A stretch of DNA of 56,234 bases from an uncultured Flavobacteriales bacterium (GCA_913056345.1 CAJXMH010000019.1:1-56234), one strand, 5' to 3'. Counted from the stretch's first letter, positions 36,227-47,557 are shown. A program made the numbers and translations. The notes: a model not told the origin generated them from the letters alone.

Positions 36227-37372
36227 ATGCAGGGAATATATAAATATTTAAAAGGAGATCGGGTAATTTGGGCAGTAGCCTTATTCTTGGCGATTTTTTC
36301 TGTTTTGGTTGTTTACAGTTCAATCGTCACTTTGGCTTACAAGTACCAAGGAGGTAACACGGAGTACTACCTGATTAAGCATGCGATTATTTTAGGAGTC
36401 GGTTTTGGGATCATGTATTTTGCCCATAAATTGAATTACCGCTACTATTCTCGTATAGCTCAGATCTTTTTGTATTTAGCCATACCCTTACTACTCTTTA
36501 CCCTTTTAACCGGAACTAGTATCAATAATGCAAGCCGTTGGTTGGTAATTCCCATTATAAATCAATCTTTTCAGACTTCAGATTTAGCTAAGCTTGCTCT
36601 GATCATGTTCTTAGCACGCATGCTCTCTAAGCGGCAGGAAAACATCAAAGACTTTAACCAAGCATTCGTGCCGATAATGGTGCCAGTTCTATTGATCTGC
36701 GGCCTTATTCTACCTGCGAATTTTTCAACGGCAGCCATGCTTTTCACCACCTCTTTGGTACTCATGTTCATCGGCAGGATTAACCTTGCTTATATCATTT
36801 CGCTGATTAGTATAGGGGTGGTTTGCTTGGGTATTTTCATCGCCATCGTGATCAACTCTGATTATACCGGTCGTGTTGGCACTTGGAAAGCCCGAATAGA
36901 AAGCTTTGTTGAAGGTGATGCCCAAGGGAATTATCAAGTTGAGCAATCCAAAATAGCTATCGCAACAGGAGGTATTGTTGGGAAAGGTCCGGGAAGAAGC
37001 ACGCAACGAAACTTTTTACCGCAACCCTATTCAGATTTTATTTTCGCCACCGTAATTGAAGAGTATGGCGTAATGGGCGGCTTCGTGATTCTGCTACTTT
37101 ACCTTATACTCCTTTACCGGGGAATAATAATTGCCAAAAAAGCGCCGCGGACATTTGGCTCCCTATTGGCCATAGGACTCTGTTTTAGTCTGGTCTTCCA
37201 AGCGCTGATCAACATGGCTGTTGCGGTTAACTTATTTCCTGTTACCGGTCAGCCCCTGCCTATGGTAAGTATGGGAGGTACATCTATCTGGTTTACTTGC
37301 TTGGCTCTTGGAATTATTCTTAGTGTGAGCAGGCAAACCCAATTGCAAACAAAGGAGGTTGAGCATGGCTAA
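36227..37372 (+). CDS. ftsW: Septal peptidoglycan polymerase FtsW
   Basis: SEDS-family glycosyltransferase that polymerises septal glycan strands with FtsI. The 381-residue protein has about ten membrane helices. Landmarks are the NASRWLVIP loop, GRVGTWKARIESF in the large periplasmic loop, GKGPGRSTQRNFLPQPYSDFIFA (with the essential Asp area), and AVAVNLFPVTGQPLPMVSMGG. The last codons contain an AAAGGAGG that serves murG, whose start lies inside this gene. Confidence 0.97.
   Translation: MQGIYKYLKGDRVIWAVALFLAIFSVLVVYSSIVTLAYKYQGGNTEYYLIKHAIILGVGFGIMYFAHKLNYRYYSRIAQIFLYLAIPLLLFTLLTGTSINNASRWLVIPIINQSFQTSDLAKLALIMFLARMLSKRQENIKDFNQAFVPIMVPVLLICGLILPANFSTAAMLFTTSLVLMFIGRINLAYIISLISIGVVCLGIFIAIVINSDYTGRVGTWKARIESFVEGDAQGNYQVEQSKIAIATGGIVGKGPGRSTQRNFLPQPYSDFIFATVIEEYGVMGGFVILLLYLILLYRGIIIAKKAPRTFGSLLAIGLCFSLVFQALINMAVAVNLFPVTGQPLPMVSMGGTSIWFTCLALGIILSVSRQTQLQTKEVEHG
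37351..37358 (+). promoter_or_regulatory. Strong Shine-Dalgarno (AAAGGAGG) for murG
   Basis: A full anti-SD match, six bases before the murG ATG and inside the ftsW coding sequence. Most starts in the window have none, as expected in Bacteroidota. It supports the ATG at 37365 rather than the TTG at 37359. Confidence 0.7.
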
Positions 37373-38468
37373 ATACCGAATCATGATCAGTGGCGGCGGA
37401 ACCGGCGGCCACATATTTCCCGCTATTGCTATTGCGAACTCGCTTAAGAAGAAACATCCTGATGCCGAATTTTTATTCGTGGGTGCTTTGGGGAGAATGG
37501 AAATGGAAAAAGTTCCTGAGGCAGGTTATAAAATTGAAGGCTTGCCAATCATGGGTATTCAACGCCGGTTGACAGTAAAAAATTTGATGTTGCCTTTTAA
37601 ACTCTTAAAGAGTATGCTAAAGGCTAGAAAGTTGATCAAGGAGTTTAAACCCCATATAGCCATAGGAGTAGGGGGTTATGCAAGTGGACCTTTGCTGCGA
37701 GCGGCAAATAATGCAGGCGTTCCAACCCTACTGCAAGAACAAAATTCTTTTGCTGGCTTAACCAATAAGCTATTAGCTAAGAAAGCGAAATTGGTTTGCG
37801 TTGCTTATCCTGAGATGGATAAATTCTTTCCAAAAGACCGCATCCTTATTACGGGAAACCCTGTGCGTTCTGAGGTAGTTAAACTAGACGGTAAGAGGCA
37901 AAGAGCGCTTGAATTTTTCAATTTAGAAAATGACAAAAAGGTCATTTTAGTTGTTGGTGGCAGTTTAGGAGCTTGGTCGATCAATGAGGGGGTGGGCAAT
38001 TCACTTAAGCATTGGGAAAAAGAAGGTGTTCAGTTAATCTGGCAAACTGGTAAACTTTACCATGAGCGCGCTATGGAACAAGCCAAGCCATATGAAAATT
38101 GGGTTAAGGTTCAGCAATTCATTAAGCGTATGGATCTAGCTTATGCTGCTGCTGATCTAGTTGTTTCCAGAGCGGGTGCTATTGCTGTCTCAGAATTATG
38201 TTTGGTCAAAAAGCCAAGTATTTTCGTGCCTTTGCCCTCTGCGGCTGAAGATCATCAGACTAAGAACGCGATGGTGCTCGTAAATAGACAAGCGGCTAGT
38301 CTAATTAAAGATCAGGAGGTAAAAGATGGTCTAGCAGCTACTGTAAGTGATCTGCTTGCCAAGCCAGAAGAATTAAATAAAATGAGCGAACGCATGGAAT
38401 CTCTCGGTTATCATGATGCAGCCGACCTTATTGCTGACCAAGCCATTAAAATCATGGACCGCGGATGA
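37365..38468 (+). CDS. murG: Undecaprenyldiphospho-muramoylpentapeptide beta-N-acetylglucosaminyltransferase
   Basis: Converts lipid I to lipid II at the inner face of the membrane. From the ATG at 37365 the protein has 367 residues. It opens with the donor/acceptor loop ISGGGTGGHIFPAIAIA and has GVGGYASGPLL, LLQEQNSFAGLTNK, the hinge ITGNPVRSEV, VVGGSLGA, SRAGAIAVSEL and PLPSAAEDHQTKNA. It overlaps ftsW by eight bases and murC by four. Confidence 0.98.
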   Translation: MAKYRIMISGGGTGGHIFPAIAIANSLKKKHPDAEFLFVGALGRMEMEKVPEAGYKIEGLPIMGIQRRLTVKNLMLPFKLLKSMLKARKLIKEFKPHIAIGVGGYASGPLLRAANNAGVPTLLQEQNSFAGLTNKLLAKKAKLVCVAYPEMDKFFPKDRILITGNPVRSEVVKLDGKRQRALEFFNLENDKKVILVVGGSLGAWSINEGVGNSLKHWEKEGVQLIWQTGKLYHERAMEQAKPYENWVKVQQFIKRMDLAYAAADLVVSRAGAIAVSELCLVKKPSIFVPLPSAAEDHQTKNAMVLVNRQAASLIKDQEVKDGLAATVSDLLAKPEELNKMSERMESLGYHDAADLIADQAIKIMDRG

Positions 38469-39832
38469 ATATAAAGCAAGAAAATATCTATTTCGTGGGT
38501 GTCGGTGGTATTGGAATGAGTGCTTTGGCGCGTTATTTCCACCAAATGGGAAAAGAAGTAGCGGGATACGATCGGGCAATAACTGATTTGAGTAAACAAC
38601 TTCAAGCAGAAGGTATTGCAGTTAATTATATTCTAGAAGCTGATGCTATCCCATTTTCACACAGAGATAAAGAGAATACATTAGTTGTGTATACGCCTGC
38701 CATTTCTTCTGAAAACGAGATTCTTTCCTACTTTGAAACGGAAGGTTTTCAGTGCATAAAACGAGCTGAAGTATTAGGCAAGTTGAGTGAAGGCTTAACT
38801 ACAATAGCAGTTGCAGGAACTCATGGCAAGACCACCGTATCTTCAATGATTGCTTTTATTTTGGATCAAGCGGGAATCAAGTTAAACGCTTTTCTAGGGG
38901 GTATTTCTCACGACTTCAGGACCAACCTTTTAATCGATCCTGATGCTGAATTTATGCTCACAGAAGCAGATGAATATGACCGTTCCTTTTTGCAATTACA
39001 CCCTCATTATGCAGTAATTACTGCTATGGATGCTGATCATTTAGATATATATGAAAATGAAGCAGAGCTGATTAAAACTTACCGAGAGTTCGTAAAACAG
39101 ATCAAAAAAGGCGGAACCTTATTCACTACAAAAGCTTGTTCGCATCAATTAGATTCGGAGAAGCAGTATGAAGTAGTAGAATATACAGGAGAAGCAGCAA
39201 AAGTAAAACTTAGCTCTGTAGCAGTAGTAAACGGAGTCTATGAATTTGACTTAAGCTATGGTCCGCACCAACTAAGAAAAGTACAATGTGGATTAGCCGG
39301 TAGGCATAATTTAGAAAATGCCTCTGTTGCCATTGCGGTAGCGCTTTCTTTAGGGATAGATGCTCATAAGGTCAAGCAAGCTATTAGTTCATTTCGGGGG
39401 GTAAAAAGAAGGTTTGATGTACACATTAAGCGCGATGAATTTGTTTACATTGATGATTATGCTCATCATCCACTCGAGATCAAGGCATTGCTTTCCTCTG
39501 TAAAGGAGCTTTATCCTGAAAGGCATATAACAGCAGTATTTCAGCCGCATTTATACTCGAGAACAAAAGATTTTGGGGCAGAGTTTGCACATGAGCTAGC
39601 GCAAGCCGATGAAGTAATTCTACTAGAGCTTTATCCTGCACGCGAAGAACCGATTGAAGGTATTGATGCCCGATGGTTAGCCAAGCAAATTGATCAAAAA
39701 AGCGTGCATGTGCTACAGAAGAATCAATTAGTAAAACACCTTCAGGAAATAGAACTAGAAGTTTTATTAACTATTGGAGCAGGGGATATAGATACTGTAG
39801 TTCAGCCAATAATAAAAGCCTTTGACGCATGA
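38465..39832 (+). CDS. murC: UDP-N-acetylmuramate-L-alanine ligase
   Basis: First Mur ligase, adding L-Ala to UDP-MurNAc. The 455-residue protein starts with the Rossmann motif YFVGVGGIGMSALAR, has the P-loop AGTHGKTTVSSM near 117, ADEYDRSFLQL, and the C-terminal DDYAHHPLEIKALL and FQPHLYSRTKDF. It is chained to murG and ftsQ by four-base overlaps, so its expression is tied to theirs. Length is normal. Confidence 0.98.
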   Translation: MNIKQENIYFVGVGGIGMSALARYFHQMGKEVAGYDRAITDLSKQLQAEGIAVNYILEADAIPFSHRDKENTLVVYTPAISSENEILSYFETEGFQCIKRAEVLGKLSEGLTTIAVAGTHGKTTVSSMIAFILDQAGIKLNAFLGGISHDFRTNLLIDPDAEFMLTEADEYDRSFLQLHPHYAVITAMDADHLDIYENEAELIKTYREFVKQIKKGGTLFTTKACSHQLDSEKQYEVVEYTGEAAKVKLSSVAVVNGVYEFDLSYGPHQLRKVQCGLAGRHNLENASVAIAVALSLGIDAHKVKQAISSFRGVKRRFDVHIKRDEFVYIDDYAHHPLEIKALLSSVKELYPERHITAVFQPHLYSRTKDFGAEFAHELAQADEVILLELYPAREEPIEGIDARWLAKQIDQKSVHVLQKNQLVKHLQEIELEVLLTIGAGDIDTVVQPIIKAFDA

Positions 39833-40620
39833 AAAAGTACCTAGGCATATTGAGTTGGTTTTTGCTTCTGTTGGGAGTTTTTGCTTTGCTAGGTTTCGTA
39901 AAGCAAAAGCAAACCGCTCAAGCTTGTCAAGCCATTCAAATTAGGATCGACCGCAGTAATGGTAATTTCTTTGTTGAAGAAGAAGATATAAGCTCCATGC
40001 TTTATCATGATGTTGATACAGTGCTTGGTAGGCCTCTTGATGCTATAAATACTGAAGCCTTGGAGCACAAGATTGATAATCACCCTTCTATTGCAAATAG
40101 CGAAGTATTTAAAACCATTAACGGTAAACTCATCATTGAAGTTGAGCAGCGGACACCCATTGTGCGCATCTTCTCAAACTCAGGAGATACTTATTACATT
40201 GACAGTACAGGTAATTTTATGCCAACATCCAAGAAGTATACCGCTAGGGTGTTGATTGCTAACGGAAATATTAGACAGGACTTTGTTCATCTGGCTCACT
40301 TAAACGTTAATCACTTAAAAGATTCATCAGCTAATGCATCAATTTTAAAACAGCTTTTCAACTTTGCACAATTCATTCGTAAAGAGCCATTTTGGCGCGC
40401 TCAGATTGAACAGCTCTATGTTAATAAAGATTCAGAGCTTGAATTGATTCCAAGGGTTGGAAATCATAGAATTGTAATGGGAGATGACTCTATGCTAGAG
40501 CAGAAGTTTGAGAAGCTTAAAATATTTTATCTCAAGGGCTTGCCAAAAACGGGCTGGAACGAGTATAGCGTGATTAATCTAAAATATGCAAACCAAATAG
40601 TTTGCACTAAACAAAACTAA
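39829..40620 (+). CDS. ftsQ: FtsQ/DivIB-like cell division protein
   Basis: Bitopic division protein of 263 residues: a short cytoplasmic end, a membrane helix at about 5-24, then a periplasmic POTRA-like segment (IRIDRSNGNFFVEEEDI) and the beta domain (LIIEVEQRTPIVRIFSNSGDTYYID), ending with VINLKYANQIVCTK. The sequence is divergent from proteobacterial FtsQ, but the EVEQRTP element, size and place between murC and ftsA make the call firm. It recruits FtsL/FtsB to the septum. Confidence 0.9.
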   Translation: MKKYLGILSWFLLLLGVFALLGFVKQKQTAQACQAIQIRIDRSNGNFFVEEEDISSMLYHDVDTVLGRPLDAINTEALEHKIDNHPSIANSEVFKTINGKLIIEVEQRTPIVRIFSNSGDTYYIDSTGNFMPTSKKYTARVLIANGNIRQDFVHLAHLNVNHLKDSSANASILKQLFNFAQFIRKEPFWRAQIEQLYVNKDSELELIPRVGNHRIVMGDDSMLEQKFEKLKIFYLKGLPKTGWNEYSVINLKYANQIVCTKQN

Positions 40621-40621
40621 A

Positions 40622-41917
40622 ATGGACGATTCATTAGACGAGATTGTAGTCGGCTTAGACATTGGAACCACAAAAATTGTGGCCATGGTTGGGCGAAAGA
40701 ATGAGCACGGAAAGCTCGATATTCTTGGTATGGGTCGTTCGGAATCTCTTGGCGTTACCAGAGGGGTAGTTGCTAATATCGAAAAAACCGTTCAGTCTAT
40801 TCGAGATGCTGTTACCGAAGCGGAGAGTAAATCAGGGGTTGACATCAGGGTAGTGAATGTTGGTATAGCAGGGCAGCATATTAAAAGTCTGCAGCATAGA
40901 GGTGTTAGAGTTCGAAATAGCCTTGATGATGAAATCTCTCAAGAGGATATTGACCTTTTGATCAATGATATGTTTAAGTTGGTTACCCTTCCTGGGGAAG
41001 AAATTATCGATGTTTTGCCCCAAGAGTTTATTGTAGACAATGAACAAGGCATCAAAGATCCCGTCGGCATGAGTGGCATTCGCTTAGAAGCCAATTTTCA
41101 CATTATTACAGGACAGGTAGCTGCGGCTAAAAACATTCATAAATGTGTGCATAAGGCCAATTTAGAGGTTCAAGACCTAATTCTAGAACCAATCGCATCC
41201 TCGGCTTCAGTGCTGAGTGAAGAGGAAAAGGAAGCAGGTGTAGTTCTGGTTGATATCGGAGGTGGTACAACAGATGTCGCCATTTTTCAAGATGGTATAA
41301 TCCGACACACCGCAGTAATTCCTTTTGGTGGAAATGTTATCACAGAAGATATTAAAGAAGGGTGTAGCATCATTAAAAATCAAGCAGAATTACTTAAAGT
41401 GAAATTTGGTTCTGCCTTAGCTGATGAAAGCCAAGAAAACGAAATCGTTTCCATTCCAGGACTAAGAGGGAGAGAACCAAAAGAAATTTCGATCAAGAAT
41501 TTATCGCATATTATCCAAGCAAGACTTGAAGAGATCATTGAGCACATTTATTATGAGATCAAGAACTCTGGTTATGAAAGTAAGCTTATTGCAGGTATGG
41601 TTATTACCGGAGGTGGTTCTCAAATGAAGCATATCGGTCAATTGTTTGAATACGTTACAGGTATGGATACCAGAATTGGTTATCCTAATGAATATTTGGC
41701 TAAAGGAAACCCAGAAGAAATAACCTCACCGATGTATGCTACTGGTGTAGGTTTGATTTTGAAAGGCTTTGAAAAGCTGGGACAGAAAAGTCAAACGAAA
41801 GTTGAAGAAGATCCGGAGAGCATTCCGGTAAGGCAGGGAGAGAAAACCAAAGGTGGTTTTTTACAAACCATGCTCAAGAAAGGAAAAGAGTTTTTTGAGG
41901 ATGATGAAACACATTAA
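40622..41917 (+). CDS. ftsA: Cell division protein FtsA
   Basis: Actin-like ATPase that ties FtsZ filaments to the inner membrane. The 431-residue protein has the phosphate 1 motif VGLDIGTTKIVAMVG, phosphate 2 VLVDIGGGTTDVAIF, and the adenosine motif MVITGGGSQMKHIG. The C-terminus (GGFLQTMLKKGKEFFED) is an amphipathic helix fit for membrane binding. It begins one base after the ftsQ stop and is 37 bases before ftsZ. Confidence 0.97.
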   Translation: MDDSLDEIVVGLDIGTTKIVAMVGRKNEHGKLDILGMGRSESLGVTRGVVANIEKTVQSIRDAVTEAESKSGVDIRVVNVGIAGQHIKSLQHRGVRVRNSLDDEISQEDIDLLINDMFKLVTLPGEEIIDVLPQEFIVDNEQGIKDPVGMSGIRLEANFHIITGQVAAAKNIHKCVHKANLEVQDLILEPIASSASVLSEEEKEAGVVLVDIGGGTTDVAIFQDGIIRHTAVIPFGGNVITEDIKEGCSIIKNQAELLKVKFGSALADESQENEIVSIPGLRGREPKEISIKNLSHIIQARLEEIIEHIYYEIKNSGYESKLIAGMVITGGGSQMKHIGQLFEYVTGMDTRIGYPNEYLAKGNPEEITSPMYATGVGLILKGFEKLGQKSQTKVEEDPESIPVRQGEKTKGGFLQTMLKKGKEFFEDDETH

Positions 41918-41954
41918 TTGAAATTAAAGCGCAGTAAAAATAAAATCCATTATT

Positions 41955-43529
41955 ATGAAATTTGATTTGCCCAAAGATCAATCGTCAATTATTAAAGTAA
42001 TCGGAGTAGGTGGAGGCGGCAGTAATGCGGTGAACCACATGTTCCGCCAAGGTATTACGGGGGTTGACTTTGTGATCTGCAACACGGATCAACAAGCACT
42101 GGACCAAAGTCCTATTCCAAATAAGATTCAACTAGGTGCAACCCTCACTGAAGGCAGGGGAGCAGGGTCAAAACCTGAGGTTGGTAAAAACGCTGCCATT
42201 GAAAATGTAGATGACTTGAAAGAGTTGTTGGAGAAAAACACGCAAATGGTTTTCATTACTGCAGGAATGGGAGGAGGAACTGGTACAGGAGCTGCCCCAG
42301 TGATTGCTCAAACGGCTCGTGAAATGGGGATCCTAACCGTAGGGATCGTGACTGTTCCTTTTACTTTTGAAGGAAGACGAAGAAAAATACAAGCCGATGA
42401 GGGATTAGCTGAATTAAGAAAGAATGTAGATACCTTGCTGATTATATGCAATGATAAATTGCGGGAAATGCATGCTGATCTGAAAATTTCAGAGGCTTTT
42501 TCCAAAGCAGATGATATACTCACAGTTGCGGCAAAGGGCATTGCCGAAATCATTACCGTTGCCGGCTATATTAATGTTGATTTTGAAGATGTGAAAACTG
42601 TAATGAAAGACGGTGGAACAGCCATTATGGGCTCTGCATCGGCTGAAGGGGACGAACGTGCGGTTAAGGCCGTAAGTCATGCTTTAGCTTCACCGCTTTT
42701 AAATGATAACGACATTACAGGCGCCAATTATATCCTACTCAATATTACTTCAGGTGAAGACGAAGTGAGCATGGACGAAATTGAAGAGATTACAGATTAC
42801 ATTCAAAATGAAGCAGGTAATACCGCCGATATTATTTGGGGTACCGGGGTAGATGAAAGTTTAGCGAATAAGATCAGTGTTACCATCATTGCCACAGGTT
42901 TTGGGGCTAGCCAAGTTCCACATACCAAGCAAGAGCCTAAAAAAAGGGTAATCAGCCTTGATGAAGACGTGAATACCCAAATTACTCAAGCGGTTGAAGA
43001 GGATAAGAAAGAAGAGCAAATTGATTCTAGCACAAATGACGAGATAGAACTGAAGTCTGACTCTCAAAAAAGCTTTGAATTTGAATTGCGTAAAACTGAA
43101 AAATCACCTCCTCCTGAGACAAAGTCTGATAGTGTAAAAAGGTATAGCTTAGATGACGATGCAACAAGTCAAGATGAGCCTAAGGAAACTGAAAGTGACG
43201 AGAAGATCAGCCTTAATCGCGCCAATTCAATGGAATCTAGTAAAGAAGCTAAAGATACCGGCGAGCCTAAGAAGCTAGACGAAGAAGAACAAATGCGAAA
43301 GAGTCAAGACCGTATTTTGAAACTTAAGGCTTTAAGTTTGAAAATGAAAAGTCCTAACGGAATCAATGACTTGGAGAAAGAACCTGCTTACAAGCGAAGA
43401 AACATCAAATTAGATGATACACCTCATTCCTCTGAAAGCAATGTATCTCGGTATACCTTAAGTGAGGATGAAGAAAATAAAACCTCCCTTAAACAAAACA
43501 ATTCCTTCTTACACGACAATGTGGATTGA
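41955..43529 (+). CDS. ftsZ: Cell division protein FtsZ with long charged C-terminal linker
   Basis: Tubulin-like GTPase that forms the Z ring. The globular part (1 to about 320) has [12 protein letters not shown], the T4 loop [14 protein letters not shown] near 100-113, and the T7 region [11 protein letters not shown]. At 524 residues it is about 140 longer than E. coli FtsZ. The excess is a highly charged, Ser/Glu/Lys-rich linker (about 325-475), followed by the Bacteroidota-type conserved [12 protein letters not shown] and a short Asn/Ser-rich tail. It is the last gene of the cluster, with a terminator at 43556. Confidence 0.98.
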   Translation: MKFDLPKDQSSIIKVIGVGGGGSNAVNHMFRQGITGVDFVICNTDQQALDQSPIPNKIQLGATLTEGRGAGSKPEVGKNAAIENVDDLKELLEKNTQMVFITAGMGGGTGTGAAPVIAQTAREMGILTVGIVTVPFTFEGRRRKIQADEGLAELRKNVDTLLIICNDKLREMHADLKISEAFSKADDILTVAAKGIAEIITVAGYINVDFEDVKTVMKDGGTAIMGSASAEGDERAVKAVSHALASPLLNDNDITGANYILLNITSGEDEVSMDEIEEITDYIQNEAGNTADIIWGTGVDESLANKISVTIIATGFGASQVPHTKQEPKKRVISLDEDVNTQITQAVEEDKKEEQIDSSTNDEIELKSDSQKSFEFELRKTEKSPPPETKSDSVKRYSLDDDATSQDEPKETESDEKISLNRANSMESSKEAKDTGEPKKLDEEEQMRKSQDRILKLKALSLKMKSPNGINDLEKEPAYKRRNIKLDDTPHSSESNVSRYTLSEDEENKTSLKQNNSFLHDNVD

Positions 43530-43555
43530 TTGATTTTACCTTTTGAATAATAGAG

Positions 43556-43582
43556 AAAAGGCTCAGTAATGAGCCTTTTTTT
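43556..43582 (+). terminator. Terminator of the division cluster
   Basis: Stem AAAGGCTCA with TGAGCCTTT, a GTAA tetraloop and a T run, starting 27 bases after the ftsZ stop. Confidence 0.9.
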
Positions 43583-43633
43583 ACACCTATAAGTCAAAGA
43601 GTATTCACTAATTTCGTGTAAAAATATATAGTT

Positions 43634-44092
43634 ATGAGTTTAGCAGATCAAATAAACGAAGACATTAAAACGGCCATGAAGGCGAAAGATAAGCCAACTT
43701 TGGAGGCGTTGCGGGCAATTAAGTCGCAAATACTATTAGCGGCCACAGAAAAAGGGGCTGGCGAAAGTGATGAAGCGGCAGAGATGAAGATGCTGCAGAA
43801 GTTGGTAAAGCAAAGAAGAGATTCGGCTGACATCTACACCAATGAAGGTCGAAATGATCTGGCAGCTGCTGAATTGGAGCAAGTTACAATTATTGAGAAC
43901 TACCTGCCCGAACAGATGACTGAAGACCAAATACGGTCGGAAGTGGACGCCATTATTAAAGCTACCGGAGCACATGGAATGAAAGATATGGGAAAAGTAA
44001 TGGGATCAGCGAATCAAAAAATGGCCGGTAAGGCAGATGGTAAAATCATTGCCCAATTGGTAAAACGGGCTCTAGATCACAACGAAGTTTAA
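43634..44092 (+). CDS. yqeY: GatB/YqeY domain-containing protein
   Basis: Small cytoplasmic protein (152 residues) made only of the YqeY domain, related to the tRNA-binding tail of the GatB amidotransferase subunit. It shows LADQINEDIKTAMKAKD, LRAIKSQI, KQRRDSADIYTNEGR, YLPEQMTEDQI and KDMGKVMGSAN. Function is unproven; a role with tRNA is suggested by the domain. It follows ftsZ in many Bacteroidota. The first paralogous lipoprotein gene follows 17 bases downstream. Confidence 0.95.
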   Translation: MSLADQINEDIKTAMKAKDKPTLEALRAIKSQILLAATEKGAGESDEAAEMKMLQKLVKQRRDSADIYTNEGRNDLAAAELEQVTIIENYLPEQMTEDQIRSEVDAIIKATGAHGMKDMGKVMGSANQKMAGKADGKIIAQLVKRALDHNEV

Positions 44093-44109
44093 GCTTTAAA
44101 CTCGCCTTC

Positions 44110-44697
44110 ATGAAAATCAAACTCATCCTTTTGGCCCTTTTCGCAGGGCTGCTTCTCAGCGCATGCAACAGTCTGAAAAACCCCGCTGCTACCCAAAACT
44201 TTAAGCGGGTAAAGTACCGTGCTCATTTGAATCTTTCTAAATCACAAGCAAAGCCAAGTATTACTGCTTTTGAAACCGAGCAAGAAGAGTTCGTTCAAAA
44301 CCCTGTCAACCCAAAAGATAGCTTAGTATGGATGAGGCCAAGTTCGTTACATTCACTCAATGATTTGCAGCATTTTGCTCTCAAGACTCCTCTTAGAGCT
44401 AGTCTTAAAGCTGAAATGAGGACTCACCATCTTAACATTAATGAACTGAAGCAGAAGGCGCTTAACTTAAGTGAGTCTATACCTGCTAAAACGAATGTGG
44501 TTTTGAGTGACCCCTGGTGGGAGGATGATCCAGAAGACTGGCCGTGGCAGCAAATTGTATTGGCTTTCATTCTTTTCTTACTGATTGTATTGGCCATTTA
44601 CCTTTTAATTTCTCTACTTGGGGGCATAGTAGGTAGTCTATTAGGGCTGATCTTGCTCTTGCTTTTGATCTATGTCTTATTGGAATACTGGTCTTAA
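44110..44697 (+). CDS. Tandem lipoprotein A with hydrophobic C-terminal tail (unknown function)
   Basis: Not recognised by family. A 195-residue protein with a signal peptide and lipobox LLSAC (Cys19), a short motif NFKRVKYRAHLNLSK (about 33-47) shared with the next gene, and a variable polar middle containing a Trp/Asp cluster (DPWWEDDPEDWPW). The last 40 residues are almost wholly hydrophobic with two Gly interruptions (ISLLGGIVGSLLGLILLLL), enough for two membrane segments. A lipid-anchored protein with such a tail is unusual. The gene follows yqeY by 17 bases and the paralogue by 82. Confidence 0.82.
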   Translation: MKIKLILLALFAGLLLSACNSLKNPAATQNFKRVKYRAHLNLSKSQAKPSITAFETEQEEFVQNPVNPKDSLVWMRPSSLHSLNDLQHFALKTPLRASLKAEMRTHHLNINELKQKALNLSESIPAKTNVVLSDPWWEDDPEDWPWQQIVLAFILFLLIVLAIYLLISLLGGIVGSLLGLILLLLLIYVLLEYWS

Positions 44698-44779
44698 GGT
44701 AACTAGCTGAACGATAAGTGGTTTTAATTGTAAAATCTTATATTATAAGGTTTACTTTTTAACTTAAAACAATTAAACC

Positions 44780-45391
44780 ATGAACAAGTATTTTTCTTAT
44801 TCAATAATTCCAATTTTAACCCTGTTGATTGCTTCCTGCTCTATGGTGAAGAACCCGCAGTCGGCAAACTTTCAAAGGGTAAAATACAACTCTCACTTGA
44901 AGCTTGCCAAGGAGCAAAAAGCTGATAAATTACCTAAGACAGTAAAAAGTTTTGAAACTCAAAAAGGAATAGAGGAATATAAATTAGAAGAAGAGGGTTT
45001 AGCAACGCTTTCTAAAAGACAGCAAAAGTCACTTTTGGCTTCTAATAGTAAACTCGCCCAACCGCAAAAAGCAACTAAAGTGAAAATTAATCCTGCTGAA
45101 TGGGATTTTAAAGAAAGCAAAAGTAAAAAGCAACTCGCTGAGAATCCATCCATTTGGGAGAATGAGCTGAATGCACCAAACCTTTCTGAAATTAATACTT
45201 ATCTAAATGCCGTAGAACCACTTTCAGCCGAATCTTCCGTTGGTTTAGGAGATTTGTTGTACGTTATTTTAGTGGTATTGCTAGTTTTAATCGTGATTAG
45301 TTTAATTGCTGAGTTAGCAGGTGGATTAGTAGGTGCCCTAATAGCCGTTCTCTTGATCTTACTTATTTTGAGATTGCTAGGTTACGCATAG
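44780..45391 (+). CDS. Tandem lipoprotein B, paralogue of the preceding gene
   Basis: This 203-residue paralogue has the same plan as its neighbour: signal peptide with lipobox LIASC (Cys20), the shared NFQRVKYNSHLKLAK motif, a polar Lys/Glu/Ser-rich middle and a hydrophobic, Gly-broken tail (IAELAGGLVGALIAVLLIL). The middles are not alike, so only the two ends are conserved. The ends suggest a family defined by anchoring and insertion, with function unknown. It is followed by two terminators in the gap before convergent groEL. Confidence 0.82.
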   Translation: MNKYFSYSIIPILTLLIASCSMVKNPQSANFQRVKYNSHLKLAKEQKADKLPKTVKSFETQKGIEEYKLEEEGLATLSKRQQKSLLASNSKLAQPQKATKVKINPAEWDFKESKSKKQLAENPSIWENELNAPNLSEINTYLNAVEPLSAESSVGLGDLLYVILVVLLVLIVISLIAELAGGLVGALIAVLLILLILRLLGYA

Positions 45392-45435
45392 AGTAACTTT
45401 TTTATAGGAAGTATTAAGCTGAAGAATTCGAGCAA

Positions 45436-45473
45436 AAAGACCTTCTAGGTTTCTAAAACCTAGAAGGTCTTTT
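45436..45473. terminator. Bidirectional terminator hairpin 1
   Basis: Perfect 17-base-pair stem (AAAGACCTTCTAGGTTT and its complement), a three-base loop, and A/T runs on both sides, so it can act on both strands between lipoprotein B and groEL. Confidence 0.85.
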
Positions 45474-45506
45474 ATACTTTGAGTAGATTATTAAAGTTAA
45501 GCCATA

Positions 45507-45535
45507 AAAAAACCCGACACGAAGTCGGGTTTTTT
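45507..45535. terminator. Bidirectional terminator hairpin 2 (groEL side)
   Basis: Stem AAAAAACCCGAC with GTCGGGTTTTTT, a five-base loop, seven A before and six T after. On the minus strand it lies 31 bases past the groEL stop. Confidence 0.9.
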
Positions 45536-45565
45536 AAATTTATAAATGGTAATTAATGGGAAGAA

Positions 45566-47224
<1,659 letters not shown>

Positions 47225-47244
47225 CTAATTTTTTGGTTTACTAT

Positions 47245-47520
47245 TTATATAATTGCGAAAATGTCAGATTCTCGCATAATCAAATATTCATTGCCTTCTA
47301 CAGTAATCTCAGTTCCTGCATACTTACCGTAAAGAACTGAGTCTCCTTCCTTAACGGTCATAGGCTCATCTGGCTTACCGTTTCCTACAGCGATTACTGT
47401 ACCTCTTTGAGGTTTTTCTTTTGCTGTATCTGGTATAATAATACCACCAGCTGTTTTTTCTTCTGCTGCAGCAGGTTCAACTAGAACTCTATCTGCTAAA
47501 GGTTTAATATTTACTGACAT
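47245..47520 (-). CDS. groES: Co-chaperonin GroES
   Basis: Heptameric lid of the GroEL chamber. The 91-residue protein opens with [14 protein letters not shown], has the mobile loop around [10 protein letters not shown] (about 22-31), and [29 protein letters not shown] and [14 protein letters not shown]. It is the first gene of groESL. The region upstream has no CIRCE repeat but contains a possible sigma-54 site. Confidence 0.98.
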   Translation of the reverse strand: MSVNIKPLADRVLVEPAAAEEKTAGGIIIPDTAKEKPQRGTVIAVGNGKPDEPMTVKEGDSVLYGKYAGTEITVEGNEYLIMRESDIFAII

Positions 47521-47557
47521 ATTTTAAAGTTTAATGTTATTGAACATGTCTGCTTCT

